This document shows, piece after piece, positions 22,819-36,300 of a DNA stretch of 64,000 bases (its first letter is position 1; each line of letters opens with the position of its first letter). A model generated the notes under the pieces. It did no database searches. It worked only from the letters and a program-made list of their open reading frames with translations, and was not told the DNA's origin. Origin of the DNA: Asterias amurensis (taxonomy: Eukaryota > Echinodermata > Asteroidea > Forcipulatida > Asteriidae); NCBI RefSeq assembly GCF_032118995.1, contig NC_092662.1, positions 15,451,701-15,515,700 of the forward strand, read 5' to 3'. The position numbers were made by a program, and so were the translations under genes.

Positions 22819-23713
22819 TATGGTGGCCCTGAAGGGACATCGCATATCGCAAACATGTGCGCATACGTATGCAATGTCGTAAAACAATTCGCAAATATGT
22901 GCGCACACGAATGCAATGTCGTGAAACAAATCGCGAATATGTGCGCACACGTATGCAATGTCGTGAAACAATTCGCAAATATGTGCGCACACGTATGCAA
23001 TGTCGTGAAACAATTCGCGAATATGTGCGCACACGTATGCAATGTCGTGAAACAATTCGCGAATATGTGCGCACACGTCTCCGAATATTATTTGCGATGT
23101 CGTGAATTTTATTGCATACCATGTTGCATACCTTTGAATAAAATGTCTAATGATCTGGGGGGTTTCTTTCCAACAGTGAGATAAGCGGTCGTCATTGCAG
23201 CAGTAGTCTTTGTTGTGAGGCAAGCGAGGCGTGTGGTCGTCCTTGGCCTGGTGCCAAGTTCCTGGGTATACACATGCTTTACAGAGGGAGCCTGCTGTAG
23301 CGCCACAGTACTCCCTAGATCGGTAACAAATTATCCACAACTATGACATCATCCTAATGGTATGCAACATGGTATGCAATAAAATTCACGACATTGCAAA
23401 ACAAATCGCACTCGTGTGCGCACATATTCACGATTTGGTTCACGAAATTGCATACGTGTGCGCACATATTCACGATTTGGTTCACGAGATTGCATACGTG
23501 TGCGCACATATTCGCGATTTGTTTCACGACATTGCATACGTGTGCGCACATATTCGCGAATTGTTTTACGACATTGCATACGTGTGCGCACATATTCGCG
23601 AATTGTTTCACGATATTGTATACGTGTGCGCATATATTCGCGATTTGTTTCACGACATTGCATACGTGTGCGCACACGTTTGCGTTATGCGATGTCCCTT
23701 CGGGGCCACCATA
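22819..23713. mobile_element. Foldback element with 42-bp tandem repeats in its arms
   Basis: The 895-bp element begins TATGGTGGCCCTGAAGGGAC and ends GTCCCTTCGGGGCCACCATA, flanked by a 6-bp direct repeat CAAAAC (22813-22818 and 23714-23719). Each arm holds about six units of a 42-bp repeat containing GTGCGCACACGTATGCAATG and CGTGAAACAATTCGCGAATA. The arrays are inverted relative to each other. The central 23110-23360 part is unique. This layout resembles FB/Galileo-type foldback transposons. Because 42 is a multiple of three, several frames stay open, but no real protein is indicated. Confidence 0.85.
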
Positions 23714-24078
23714 CAAAACCAAAAAACATCAGAGTTTCCGCACTTATGTTCAGAAGTTCACCCAGGGATAGATTTCACAAACAGACAAGATTGATCACTA
23801 GAGTGCAATTCACACGACAGAAATTTAACTGGGGTCCTTTGCTTAATTATAGCATGGTTGTAAAAGGTTAGCAATGCCTTGACAAGATTTTGCAAGAAAA
23901 CTTGGACAGTAGAACACATTGTTGTCTTTTCACACGAGATAAACTTATTGTAAAAATGTACATCTAGGCCTATGCTACAATTTAACAAGGGACACATGCT
24001 AAGTTGCTCTCGTCTGAAAAGCCCTTTTTGTGGGGGTGACGGCGCATTACAAATAACTGCCAATAATGGCAAATCATC

Positions 24079-24165
24079 TTAAAGGAACTGGACACTACTG
24101 GTAGTAACTCTAGCATAAAACCTTACTTGGTAATGAGTAATAGGGAGCTGTTGATAGTATAAGGA
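24079..24165. mobile_element. Family A MITE left-end fragment
   Basis: TTAAAGGAACTGGACACTAC then CTTACTTGGTAATGAGTAAT, ending at GTTGATAGTATAAGG. It is followed by about 28 bp matching family B (AAAACCATGCAATTTCGAGGC), so two element fragments are joined here. Confidence 0.6.
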
Positions 24166-24382
24166 AAACCATGCAATTTCGAGGCATATGTTAAACAAAC
24201 AAAAACTGCACGATCGTTTTTCTCTCTTCAAAACAAAACTGAAAGAACTTGAGGAAGGAAGGAAGAACAATGAACAACCGGACCTTATTAAACGTGACTG
24301 GCTATACAACTGTTCATATGAAAAACAGATGTGGGTTTTCCCTTTTAACTATATACCGCAGGGCCCATTTTCATGGCCCTGC

Positions 24383-24732
24383 TTAAACGTGGGCACTATC
24401 GGTAAATACTCAAAATAATTTTTAACATAAAACTAACTTGGTAACAAGCAATGGAGAGCCGTTGATAGTAAACATTGTGAGAATCGGCTCCATCGGAAGT
24501 AACGTAGTTTTCGGAATTTGATTTCGAGACCTCAGAGTTAGATTTTGAGGCCCCGAAATCAAGCATCTGAACATACACTTCGTGTGACCATAGTGCTCTA
24601 TGGTGTGACAAGGATTTTTTTTCTTTTATCTCGCAACTTCGACGACCAATTGAGTTCAAGTTTTGACAGGTTTGTTATTTTGTGCATTATAAAGATACAC
24701 CAAGTGAGTAGAAAAGTGTCCAGTGTCTTTAA
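24383..24732. mobile_element. Family A TTAA MITE, diverged
   Basis: TTAAACGTGGGCACTATCGG to AAAGTGTCCAGTGTCTTTAA with a central hairpin (TTTCGAGACCTCAG and CTGAGG-related arms). Preceded by half of a family D end (GGGCCCATTTTCATGG). Confidence 0.7.
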
Positions 24733-25215
24733 ACAGCCAAAAAAGGACGATCTCAAATATATAGATGTTACAGTTTTCTAATAGCTGCAGTCCATCCAGG
24801 AAACATAAAAAAATTAACGAGTCTCTTACCTCACGTTTAACATGGTAAAAATGGGTTTTTCTCCAGAACGCTCCAAGCCAAATTTCTGAAAAACGTGGGG
24901 TCAAACAAACCCGCGCGTAAAAGGAATCGTGACGTCAGTGGCAGCTATTTGGTGTGGAAATGCCAAAGCTGGAGAACTGTGTTCAAAACCAATGGGGGAA
25001 ATTCGTCACTGGCGTCCAGGGTCTTTGTAATAGATAAGCCGTTTTTGACTCTCGGCTGAAAAAGCTGCGCGGCCTGGTGCATTTTTGACTCGAGTTATTT
25101 ATTACTTAATGCAAATTTTGAGGGTAAAATGGTTATTAACTGGTATCTGCGATGTCTATTTGGCCATAAAAAGGTAATAGTTGACATATTATTGAGATCA
25201 TCCTTTATTGGCTCT

Positions 25216-25599
25216 TTAAAGGTAGTGGACACTATTGGTAGTTACTCAAAATAATTATTAGCGTAAAACTTTTCTTGCTGACGAGTAATGGGGAGAGATT
25301 GATGGTATAAAACATTGTGAGAAACGGCTCCCTCTGAAGTGCCATAGTTTTCGAGAAAGAAGTAATTTTCCATGAATTTGATTTCGAGACCTCAGATTTA
25401 GAACTTGAGGTCTCGAAATCAACCATCTAAACGCACACAACTTCGTGTTACTAGGGTGTTTTTTCTTTCATTATTATCTCGCAAGTTCGATGACCGATTG
25501 AGCTCAAATTTTCACAGGTTTGTTATTTTATTCATTATGTTGAGATACACCAAGTGAGAAGACTGGTCTTTGACAATTACCACTGTCCACTGCCTTTAA
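25216..25599. mobile_element. Family A TTAA MITE, near-complete copy
   Basis: TTAAAGGTAGTGGACACTAT to ACTGTCCACTGCCTTTAA with the central hairpin at 25378-25422. Intergenic. Confidence 0.8.
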
Positions 25600-26442
25600 G
25601 CACAAAATAGCTGGCATCCTGTTCACTTTGCTTATAACAGGAAACCATCTAGCAATATTTTCTGCTTTATATAAAAGCAGCTTGTTCAAATTGGGTTCAT
25701 ATTACGGCGACAATGCAGCAGTAGCAACACACTCGTATGCCATAAACGCACAAAGCAACAGTGAGCGCCAATTTTTTTGTCAAATGGATATTACGCACGT
25801 CTAGTCTATAAGGCTTTATTCATTAAAGGTGTCTTATAAAAGTAAGTTGATGTTTCAATTGTTTCAATTTGGTTAGAGCAAAACTGTATTGCATACTTGA
25901 CACAAACTAATAATTATAGTGACGAACCATTTTCGCAATGTCCATAATTATTGACTGTGACACTTGTTCAATACAAGCTGGGGTATGTGCTCATAATTAT
26001 TCAGCTCGCATCTTTTTTTTAAGTTATTATTAAGCACTCTCCTTTTTCACTCCCCTTGTTGGTAATAGTACACTTTTGGTCAATACAAAACACTTAGACC
26101 GCGTTTACACTAGATCCTAAAAGGTGGATTTATATCCGGCTTTTTGTTACGACCGCGGATCATGGATCCACTGTCGCGTTTACACCAAAAATCCGGCTCC
26201 GAGCCCTTTGTTGAGCCGGATGTTTATTTGTCATGACGTCCCCGGGAGCACAAGGGTTACATGACTAAGTTCACAAGTCACGATACAGCGCGCCATTTTC
26301 CCCTGCTCTTCGACGACGACGCGACCTTTTAAGTTTTTTTGTTGAATGACAATGGATAGCTTTGTTTTGCTTTCGATTATTCCCATAATACGAAGGCGTT
26401 TTGCTTCAATTCGGGTATCCCCCTTATGATGAGTCACCCGAG

Positions 26443-26471
26443 GAGGTAGAATTAGATCTAATTCTACCTCC
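26443..26471. repeat. Perfect palindrome GAGGTAGAATTAGATC
   Basis: GAGGTAGAATTAGATC is followed directly by its mirror to TCTACCTC, 28 bp without mismatch. Inverted GAGTCA/TGACTC bases flank it. Confidence 0.7.
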
Positions 26472-26547
26472 ATGAGTCACCTTACCAAAATGTTGTCACA
26501 ATCAAAATCACTCATGGCTGACTTGTTCTTTCAAAGGCATGTTTCTG

Positions 26548-27028
26548 TTAAAGGCATGTGGACAGTATTAGTAGTTGCTCAAAAAAATGTTTAGCATAAA
26601 AACTTACTTGGTAACGAGTGCTTTCCGATGGCCCCCATAAACCCCATCTGAAGTAACATAGTTTTTGAGAAAGAGGTAATTTCTCACTCAAATAATAAAA
26701 GACTTACTTGGTAACGAGCAGAGAGGCCTAGTATACATAATGTGAAAAATGGCCCCATAAACCCCATCTGAAGTAACCTAGTTTTTGACAAAGAGGTAAT
26801 TTCTCACTCACGTAATAAAGGCTTCAGCTGAAGTCTTGTGCATCTGAAAGCACACAAAGTATAACGCAACAAGGGTGTCCTCTCTTTCATTATTCTCTTG
26901 TAAATTCGATGACCATAATGAGCCCAAATTTACACAGGTTTGTTATTTTATGCATATGTTTGGATACAGCAAGTGAGAATACTGGTCTTTGAAAATATTA
27001 CCAAATGTGATGTCCAGTGCACCTTTAA
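26548..27028. mobile_element. Family A TTAA MITE with an internal duplication
   Basis: TTAAAGGCATGTGGACAGTA to GTCCAGTGCACCTTTAA, 481 bp, longer than its relatives. The TTACTTGGTAACGAG...CCCCATAAACCCCATCTGAAG segment occurs twice in tandem inside. Confidence 0.7.
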
Positions 27029-27352
27029 CTGAAATGCGGCTGCATCATGTGCGGATGACCTTTGTGGATGCATGGTGACATGAAAATGTGTAATGTGCAT
27101 GCGTTTACACAGGGTTCGAACATTCAGCAATGGCATAGAGCTTGACATCTGAAGTGTCTACTCCATTGGCAGTGAAGGGATAAGTTTATTCATACGGAAT
27201 TTAGAAGATGCTTTTACTGAATGCTTCTACTTAGAAGTTGATGTTTTTACGTTTTGCTAATACTTGTCAGTACTTTTTATTCATATGACATATTGATCCA
27301 GCCAAGTTTAAAGTCACTGTTCTCTGATCTAAAAGAAGCAATTCGTAAAAAG

Positions 27353-30300
27353 ATGTCATCGTCATCCGTCAGTGCAGCAGCCATCATCATTGTTGTCACT
27401 GTCACTGTGTCGTTGTCACCGATTGTGTCATCGGGTAACCAACTTAATGAGCCACAGCACAATGACTATGACAGGTCATGTTTTGTCCCTCCTTCCCAAC
27501 ACGACGACTCAAAGCCGGTAAATATTACATCAATATTCTCTAACTCTTTAAACTTTTTTTGGCTAATGGACCGTAAACGAGGCAACGGAAGCGATTGCCT
27601 CAAAGTACCCTGCCGTCGATTTCGCCAAACTCTTCATAACTTATTATTAATATTAAAGCCATTATACACTTTCGGTAAACAGTATTGTCCAAGTCCCACA
27701 CTTCGTGTATCACAACTTATATATAAAATAACAAACCTCTGAAAATTTAGGTTCATGCGGTCATCGAAGTCGGGAGAAAACAACGGGAAAACCCATTCTT
27801 GTTTCCGCGCGTTTCGCCGTGTCATGAAATGTGCTTAAAATAAATCCGTTATTCTCGCTAACGAGAATTTATATTGTTTTAATGTTTCTCAAAAAGTAAA
27901 GCATTTCATGGAACAATATTTCAAGAGAAGTCTTTTACCATTACCTTCTGTAAACCCTGTAAATTATTTGTAAATCTGTGAACTTTAATTTTTTCTGTAC
28001 CGAAAGTGTATAATGGCTTTAAAGGCAGTGATGGACACTATTGGTAATTACTCAACATAATTATAACCATAAAACCGTTGGAACGAGTACATGGGGAGCT
28101 GATTGATGGTATAAAACTCTGTGAGAAACGGCTCCCTCTGAAGTAACGTAGTTTCGAGAAAGCATTAATTTTCCACGAATTTGATTTCGAGACCTCAAAA
28201 TTAGACTTTGAAATCAAGCATCTGAAATCATTACAATTTTCCTCATCAAGCCTACATCCGTATGGACTGTAAAGGGGTTAACCCTGTTTCAGCCCTAGGA
28301 ATAGGTGTCTACGGCCTCTGGAAAAAATAATTGTAGCCCACACCTTGAAGTGGCCTTCAGGCCTTGTGTGTCAGGCGACTTGCATAACACAAAAAAGAGG
28401 TTTCGGTACCCTTTTTAAAGGAGAAAATGCCCTGGTGCCCTATACGTGCCCTTTCAAACACGAAGCACGACAGGCTTGGTATGATAATATTTATCAGGGC
28501 TAACGAGCGCTGAACAGATTCAACCCGGAAATGGAGCGAAAATCAAGGTTTCAGCTCTGCAGCCAAAATGAAAGGGAATAAGCCATTTGCGAGTTAGATT
28601 TGAATAATTGCTGGTGCAATTATGACTTGTTTATAGTCACAAGAAACCGCTTACATTTGAATTGTTCAGACTATAGAGACCGTTGCTATGTCAAATGACG
28701 TTGGCAAGCTTTTGTATAGCAACCGCCAGAAGAGCTGACCCTAACCATTGTGAGTTGTGACCTATGGGACAATGGATGGACACATTGACGCGGTAACGTT
28801 TTTCAGATACAAATGTTGGGGCATAGCCCTGTAACCACTCTTCATAAATTGAAATGTTTCTCAAAAGGCTTTTCAAATGCTGCTGTATGCTTCTTAGTGC
28901 CATGAATGTTAAAGACAGTGGACACTATTGGTAATTGTCAAAGACTCGTCTTCACAGTTGGTGTATCTCAACATAAGCATAAAATAACAAACCTGTGAAT
29001 TTTTAGCTCAATCGATCGTCGAATTTGCGATATAATAATGAAAGAAAAAACACCCTTGTCACACGAAGTTGTGTGCTTTCTGATGCTTGATTTCGAGACC
29101 TCAAATTCTAAGCTTGAGGTCTCGAAATCAAATTCGTGGAAAATTACTTCTGTCTCGAAACTACGTCATTTCAGAGGGAGCTGTTTCTCACAATGTTTTA
29201 TACCATCAACATCTCCCCATTACTTGTAATCAAGTTTTATGATGATAAATATTTTGAGTAATTACCAATAGTTTCCACTGCCTTTAAGATTCAAACCTAT
29301 ACCAATTCCCTTTATAAGACGAGTTCTTTTGTTGGTGTTTGTTCCAACAGTTTTTGTCCACAGACATTTCTTATCCCCGTATGGACCCACAACAGCAATA
29401 TGTCTTTCAGGACTATGAAATATTGGCAATTCCTAATGGGACATGTAAGTATATTTACCGTACACACACATTATACATACATAGGCCTGTCAGCATGGGT
29501 CGATTTCACAAAGGTAGTCCTAACTTAGGACTAGTCCTAAGCAACGCTAAGAGATAGGACTGGTCCTAAGTTAGGACCAGTAACTGATCCTTACTTAGGA
29601 CTGGTCCTATCTCTTAGTATTGCCTAGGACTGGTCCTAAGTTAGGACTACCTTTGTCAAATCCACCCTAGTGCCTTTTTCTTAAGGTTAACGCCTATAAC
29701 AGAAGGTGCAACAAAAAGTCCGAACTCAAGATGCTCCTATGTAAAATCAAATAAAACAATATTTCTGTGTAATAATTCGTCTTACGTACAGCTTTTGTAA
29801 TTGTCCAAGTGTAGTTGTATGACGAAGATGTGATGGTAATAAGTTCCATACATTTTGGAGCAGCATCAGAAAATGTACGTTCGCAGCTCGTATGTTCGGC
29901 CAAGAGGTTCTCTGAGGAAGAGCGTAGGGAACGCGGTTGTACGTAATACTATTGATGATGTACCGTGGTTGAGTTTTAAAAATCTCAGCAAGTTTCCGAA
30001 CACCCTATTTTGTCGCGTGTCGTGGCCGAATGGTTAAGAACACCAGACTCAAGCTCTGGTGTTTCTGGTCAGTAGCGTGTGGGTTCAGGTCCCATTCATA
30101 CCGCCTGTGCCTTTGAGCAATATTTAACACACATTGCTTTGTCCTTCGGGTGGGACATTAAGCCAAAGGTCCCGTGTACTGGGATTGGTAGTGTACGTTA
30201 AACACTTATCGTGGAAGAGTAGGTGTTTCTGGTTTATTGCAAGCACCCGTAATTTACCAGGTCAATCCATCAATCTCGGTAATGTGCGCATGCTCGTAAC

Positions 30301-33300
30301 TACGCAATGGAAATTTACCTGGTGAGTCTGCTGCCACCTAGCGTTCATAAAACGTCCATTATAATTTAGACTCCGATGGGTCTGTTCTTGTTTTGCATTG
30401 TAACAGGTGGACTTGATGTGTATTACTGCAATTACAATTTATGGTTAGCACCAGAATACAAGAACGTCATACAACAAGTGGAACAGCTGCTTACTCAAAC
30501 TTGTTTAGTCTCACCTGAAACAAGCTGGTACATAAAGGTCCTCACAACAGGTTTGTTTTTTTTATTTAAAACACGGTATGAGCAAAAAACAAAACAAAAA
30601 AAAACAAACTATAAAGTCAAACTTTGGTCATGACCCCGAAACATGTAACTTTTGAGTCGAAAGCCTACTTGTTATAAAGATGATACATGACAGTTGCTAT
30701 GTCAAATGACCCGGGAATGCTTTTGTATAGCAACATCCAGAAGAGCACCCCTCTGATTTATTGGAACCTTGCCCAATTTCATAGAGCTGCTAAGCACAAA
30801 CATTTGCTTAGCATGACATTTCTGCCTCGATAAAAACTGCATATAACCATGCAACAACATTTCCACATGATGTTCAGGATGAGCTGAATAACAAGCAATA
30901 TGCAACAAATGGCAATTTGGATGGAAATCCTGTTTTTGTCCAGGAAGAAATTTCATGCCACACACCGGGGTCGACCCAGGGGAGCTAAACGAACGCACCC
31001 TACACGTACATCTTCATTTGCGTGGCAGTGTGTAGGTATTCATGTCGTGGCCCAAAACCTGATCTACAAAAGGTATCAAATCCCTTCATTAACGTAAAAG
31101 TAGTTATGATTTTCCCCTTTTCTTTTACACACAGGAAGACATTATGTTAATCATGGAAACAGTGTAAAACTTGTACCAGACGAGGAGTTGCGTCATCTGC
31201 CGCCCGAGTGGTTGCACGGTCTTACCATTCAAATGCACATTGACCATTTCCCAGCTACATCACTGACGTATCGCTGCGACGTAGCTCTCTTAAAAAGACT
31301 CCCAAACGAAAAGTACAACCTGAACATGACTGCACAACTTAATGGTTAGACTTGTGGACAAGTCGTTAAATCGACCCCACGCGCTGAGATAGTCGAGTTG
31401 TGGCGGAGCTCTCTCGCGAGATCACTGCTCTCGCGCGAACTGATGGCTCCCCGATTTCTACTCCTAGGAGCCATCAGTTCGCGCGAGAGCAGTGATCTCG
31501 CGAGAGCTCCGCCACAACTCGACTATCTCAGCGCGTGGAGCCGATTTAATGACTTGTCCACAAGTCTACTTAATGGTAACTATTTGTAGTTAAATAGTTT
31601 ACATGTATTTGTCGAGAAAGAAATAACTTGTAAAGGACATAGATCAAAATAATGGAATTGCTCTTTTCGCAGCGCCCCCCCCCCAAAAAAAACCAGCTAC
31701 ATGTACATCAATAAATTGAAATATTATATCAACATAGGTACTCTAATGAACCTGCCACTAATTCTATCTTTTTAAAGGGAGGATACTATGTTTCGTAACC
31801 GCTCTTAAAATTAATGGCAATAATTATATATATAAAAAAATGGTTAGGAGTACAGCAGATTTCGATAGAGCATTTGGAGAATAATTTAACTTAAAAGTTA
31901 TGGACAATAAGGTTTTCTGACAGGTCATCGGAGGGTTAAATGTGGTGATGTACTTTTATTACTCTCCACAGGTTGCCCATCAGGCCGATATGGGGGCAAA
32001 TGTGACCAAACATGTTCCTGTATTCAGGGAGTTGAGTGCCATAGCTTCAATGGGATCTGTATGTGTCCCCCTGGACTTGAAGGAACGCGTTGTGAACACA
32101 GTAAGTACATCCAAAGACTTAGGCCGTGTCCGAATTAGCGGCTACAGCTACGGCTACGGCTAGATGTCCGCGTCATCATGCTTTACTTTGAGGTATAGGA
32201 CGTCCTTAGCAACACATTTAGCAACAACCGTAGCCGGAGCTGTAGACGCCGATTCGGGTACGGCTTATATAAACCCACACACAAACTGTTACTCTTATTT
32301 CATTTCATTTATTCAGTGCCAAATGTAGAGCTGCTTAAGCAGCTATTATAACTATTGCTTAAACAATGTTCTGTTCAGCACAAACGCGCACTGGATACCA
32401 GTCACTATTTGTAACTGTCACTAGGCAGTTTGGGTGGTGACCTTGTTCTGGTAAGCGTCGTTTTGTTTTGTTGAGCTACTGTATGCGTTGAAGCAGAAAT
32501 TGTGAGTGAAGCCAATGACTCCTATAAAAGCCTTACGCCCTACCAGCCATGACCCAAAACTTGAGAGAAGACAAAGAAAGGAAGTTTATGTTTAGATGTG
32601 GGAGGAAAAACCACAACTATTTATTCCAGGAAAAACCGCACACAGTCTGATAGGGACAACACCCTGGCGGACACCCTGGCGGACACCCTGGCGGACACCC
32701 TGGCAGAAGCGTCCAATAGGGTTAACGGGTCCGAGAACCCACGTATCATGTTCCCGGCGTGATTCGAACTGGGGTCATAGAGGTGAAAGGCGAAGATACC
32801 ACTACACCAACCCAATCCTTATTATCAGTTATAAATGAACCCTTTAAAAGAAAGCAATGCATGTATTGTATTGGTATAAGTTTAATATTACAGCCAGTTG
32901 TTTAGATTCAATGATATGACGGGGTCTTTAGATCCACATCATCCCCAGACTGGTTTGTTATTCATTCCCGAAGAAATTAGGATACTCATATCAAAGTTGC
33001 TGGTATTTCCTCGATACTTGATAATTTGAAATAAAAACACATGTTTTCTGATTGACCTGTACATCTGACGTCACACTTCGAGGCTCGTGAATTGTGCCAG
33101 ATACCAGTCTTGCGCTTATGTCCGGATTCGTACATGGAGATTCGCAGTCGAATCCTACATAGACCTGTGTATAAAACAACGCTACATGCCCATTCGTGAC
33201 GTCGTCAAACATTATGCTCATCACCTCAAACCAAATGTAACACAGATATGTAAAGCTTCGTCACTGCATGTTTATCAAATGACGTCATCGTACCCAATGA

Positions 33301-36300
33301 AATCAACGGGCCCGTAAAGACCAGCGACTATAACTGCGGAAAAAGACAGGAGACCACTCCAGTCTTGTAACAACAAAATGTTTTTAAACTAACATGTGCA
33401 TGTGCTTTCTACTGTCATTCCATTTGTACCATATAGTTTACCCTAGACTCAGTGTACAACAGCAACATGTTTATGTACCGTATGGAACATCATACAACCT
33501 AACCTGTAATGGAGACGGGATGATACCTGCAAACTTTTCTTGGATCAAAGAGAGTACATCAACGCGCCTAGTCACTGAATCCAGAGAGAAAGCAGTCCCT
33601 TATAAACCAAGGTAGTCTAATCCTTCAAGGTTCTTAAAGACATGCGCGAGGAAGATCAATAAGCTTAATAAATATCCTTTGTGACTCTGACAACTTACAC
33701 AAAAAAGAACATCAGAGAGTGGTTGGGTGATGACAATCCAACATTGCAATAGTTACAAACGAAAAATCTTTTCCTGATCAATTTCAACATAAATCCACTT
33801 TTATCAACTCATTGGGTTTTAAAACAAGATTGTCAAAGTGTTTTGAGGATTATTTGATTACAAACTCCAATACTCTGTTAAACAATATGTTTTTGAATTT
33901 TGCTTTTACAATATAGCCCTGTTGTTTTTACAAGCACATTGGAAGTTAACAGCACAACCGTCAATGGTGGATATCTTTGCGAAGTCTATGACGGAAATGG
34001 AACAGAGTACAGGCAATATGTGAACGTCACCGTCATAGGTATTATAATGTCTAAATATAATAATGTTATTGGGTTCTTATATATAGCGCTCTACCAAAAC
34101 CGATGGGCGCATCAAAGCGCTTAGTATTTTTCCTGCATATATGGAGCTACGTTTTTTTTATTGTTTTTTTTTTAAGTATGACTATTGAGACCTACTCCTT
34201 TATATCACCAGGTAACGGTTTACGAGGTGATGTGGCGCAATATGCTGCCAATCAGACCAGGAACACGAGGGCAAGCCAATTTTTTTACGATACGTGCCCT
34301 GAGTTCGTTTTGTTACACACACGAAGGAAAGGGCAATATTGGCCACTTGCTTAAGGACACAATAGTGCCACGACCATTTTACACTTAGAACCCATCTCAT
34401 TGGCTGATGTTCCTTCACTCGGGTTGAGTACTTGTGGTAGCCACATTTCTCATATAATTATCTCAATATTATTACAAGCATTTTATTGCTCATTTTGTTA
34501 AGTTATTTTTATATTTGACAGCCGTCCCAGATCCCTTCATGCAAGTTCCTCAGAACCAAACCGCCCTCATCGACAGGAATGTTGTCTTCACATGTAAGAC
34601 CAAGAAGGCAGCTGGGACCATCAAATGGGTCAAAGGTCACAACCCACCATCCTCAGAGATCAAGGATGATGTTGGCCATTACGGGGTACGCCATCTCTCT
34701 GATGGTGTTTCTGAACTTCATATCTATGGTGTACAATTCTCACATGAGGATGTGTACAGATGCTATGTTGGGTTCACCTTCAAGGAACCAGACTTGAACT
34801 ATGCAGAGGCAAAGCTTATTGTCCAATGTGAGTTTTGTATACATTTCACTAGCTCTAAATTAAGATCAATGAGTACTCTTAGTTTTGCAGGAAATATCGT
34901 ATGAAAAATCACTTCAACTGACATGACTTCACGGAACTAAAAAGACTAAAACAACTTGCATGACTTTTGCAATATGACTTGTAGACGAAACCATTGAAAT
35001 CGAAACTGATTCGTTTGATTTCTCGATTAGAGTATCTTTACATTAAGGAAACATGAAACCTGGGGTGTCGTTTTACTTTCAGTTTTATATTTGTTTTCCA
35101 TGTCATTAAAGATGTTTGTTTATGGCATTAAAGGTGTTTGTTGTATGTTTTTGTTTTGTTTTGTTTTTTAAATGCGATCGATGAAATGAATAATTGAATA
35201 AGTTTCTTGAATTTCCCCTCAAGCTGATCCCCAGCCTAAGTGTTCCTTCCAAGACGTGGTGAATGCCACATCGGGTCAGGAGGTGACCCTTTGGTGCCAG
35301 ATGGAGAAAGTCAAACCGGCTCCATCACTGACTTGGTCCGTAGAGGGCCGACAAATCACCCCGCAACCCACAACAGTCACCACTCTATCAGATGATCAGT
35401 ATTCATTTGATGTCAACACCACGATGACCTTTGACCCTGCCCCTGAAGATGATGGACGGAGAGTCTCTGTTGCCATGGAAAGCCCAGCTTGGGAGGGGAG
35501 TAGAGAAATGTCAACCTCTTTGAATGTACAGTGTAAGTTTGGTTTAGAAAAGAATATGAAGTACAGTGTGGCACACATCACTGAGAAGGGCTTCTGATTA
35601 ATGGACATTGGATTCATCGGTAATTACCTGAAATAATTCAGGTCAATAATAATAATAATAATATCGAAGTCTTATATAGCGCACGTATCTACCAAACAAG
35701 GTACTCAAGGCGCTGAGTATATACAAACTTTCAGAAAGATAGGTTATTGCAGTGATGAATTCTGAGACCCAATTATTTAGCACCTTATAAGGGTTTACAA
35801 GGTGATACGGCGCATTAAGCAGCCACAACCAGGAACACCGGGGCGAACCCCTTCTCTTTTCGATAAGTGCACTGGGTTCTTTTACATGCGTTACACAACA
35901 CATGGGACCAACGGCTTTACGTCCCATCCGAAGGACGAAGCAATGGTTAAGTGTCTTGCTCAAGGACACAGTGTCACGATACACCTATGTGAATTTCACG
36001 GAACCACAAAATATTTCGATGTAACAAAAATATTTTGATGTAAGAAAATTAATGATTTTGAGGAAACTTAATAGTGTTTCACTTTTTCAGGGAACGAAGT
36101 AATTTTGACATTTTGTTAACCTTTTCTCTATTTTGTTTTTACCTTTTTCCATTGTTTGTACCTGTCCTTACCCTGTAGGGTCTCCGTAAGAACTTGAAAA
36201 CAAAACTGCAAACACAATTTGACTCATTGTAAGCTGAACCAGCAACAGGTTTTATTTTTTACTTCATCAAATTAACAGATGCACCCATTGTGGAGATCAA

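Noticed and set aside
22795-23871. Long open frames on both strands reading repeated NMCAHVCNVVKQ or CAHIRELFHDIAYV
   Set aside because: They are a consequence of a 42-bp repeat (multiple of three) inside a foldback element. Several frames are open at once, and there is no start, splice or domain support.
26097-26473. Possible PIF/Harbinger-type element with GACCGCGTTTACAC end and a short frame MDSFVLLSIIPIIRRRFAS
   Set aside because: No matching right terminal repeat or transposase domain could be found, so it was not annotated.
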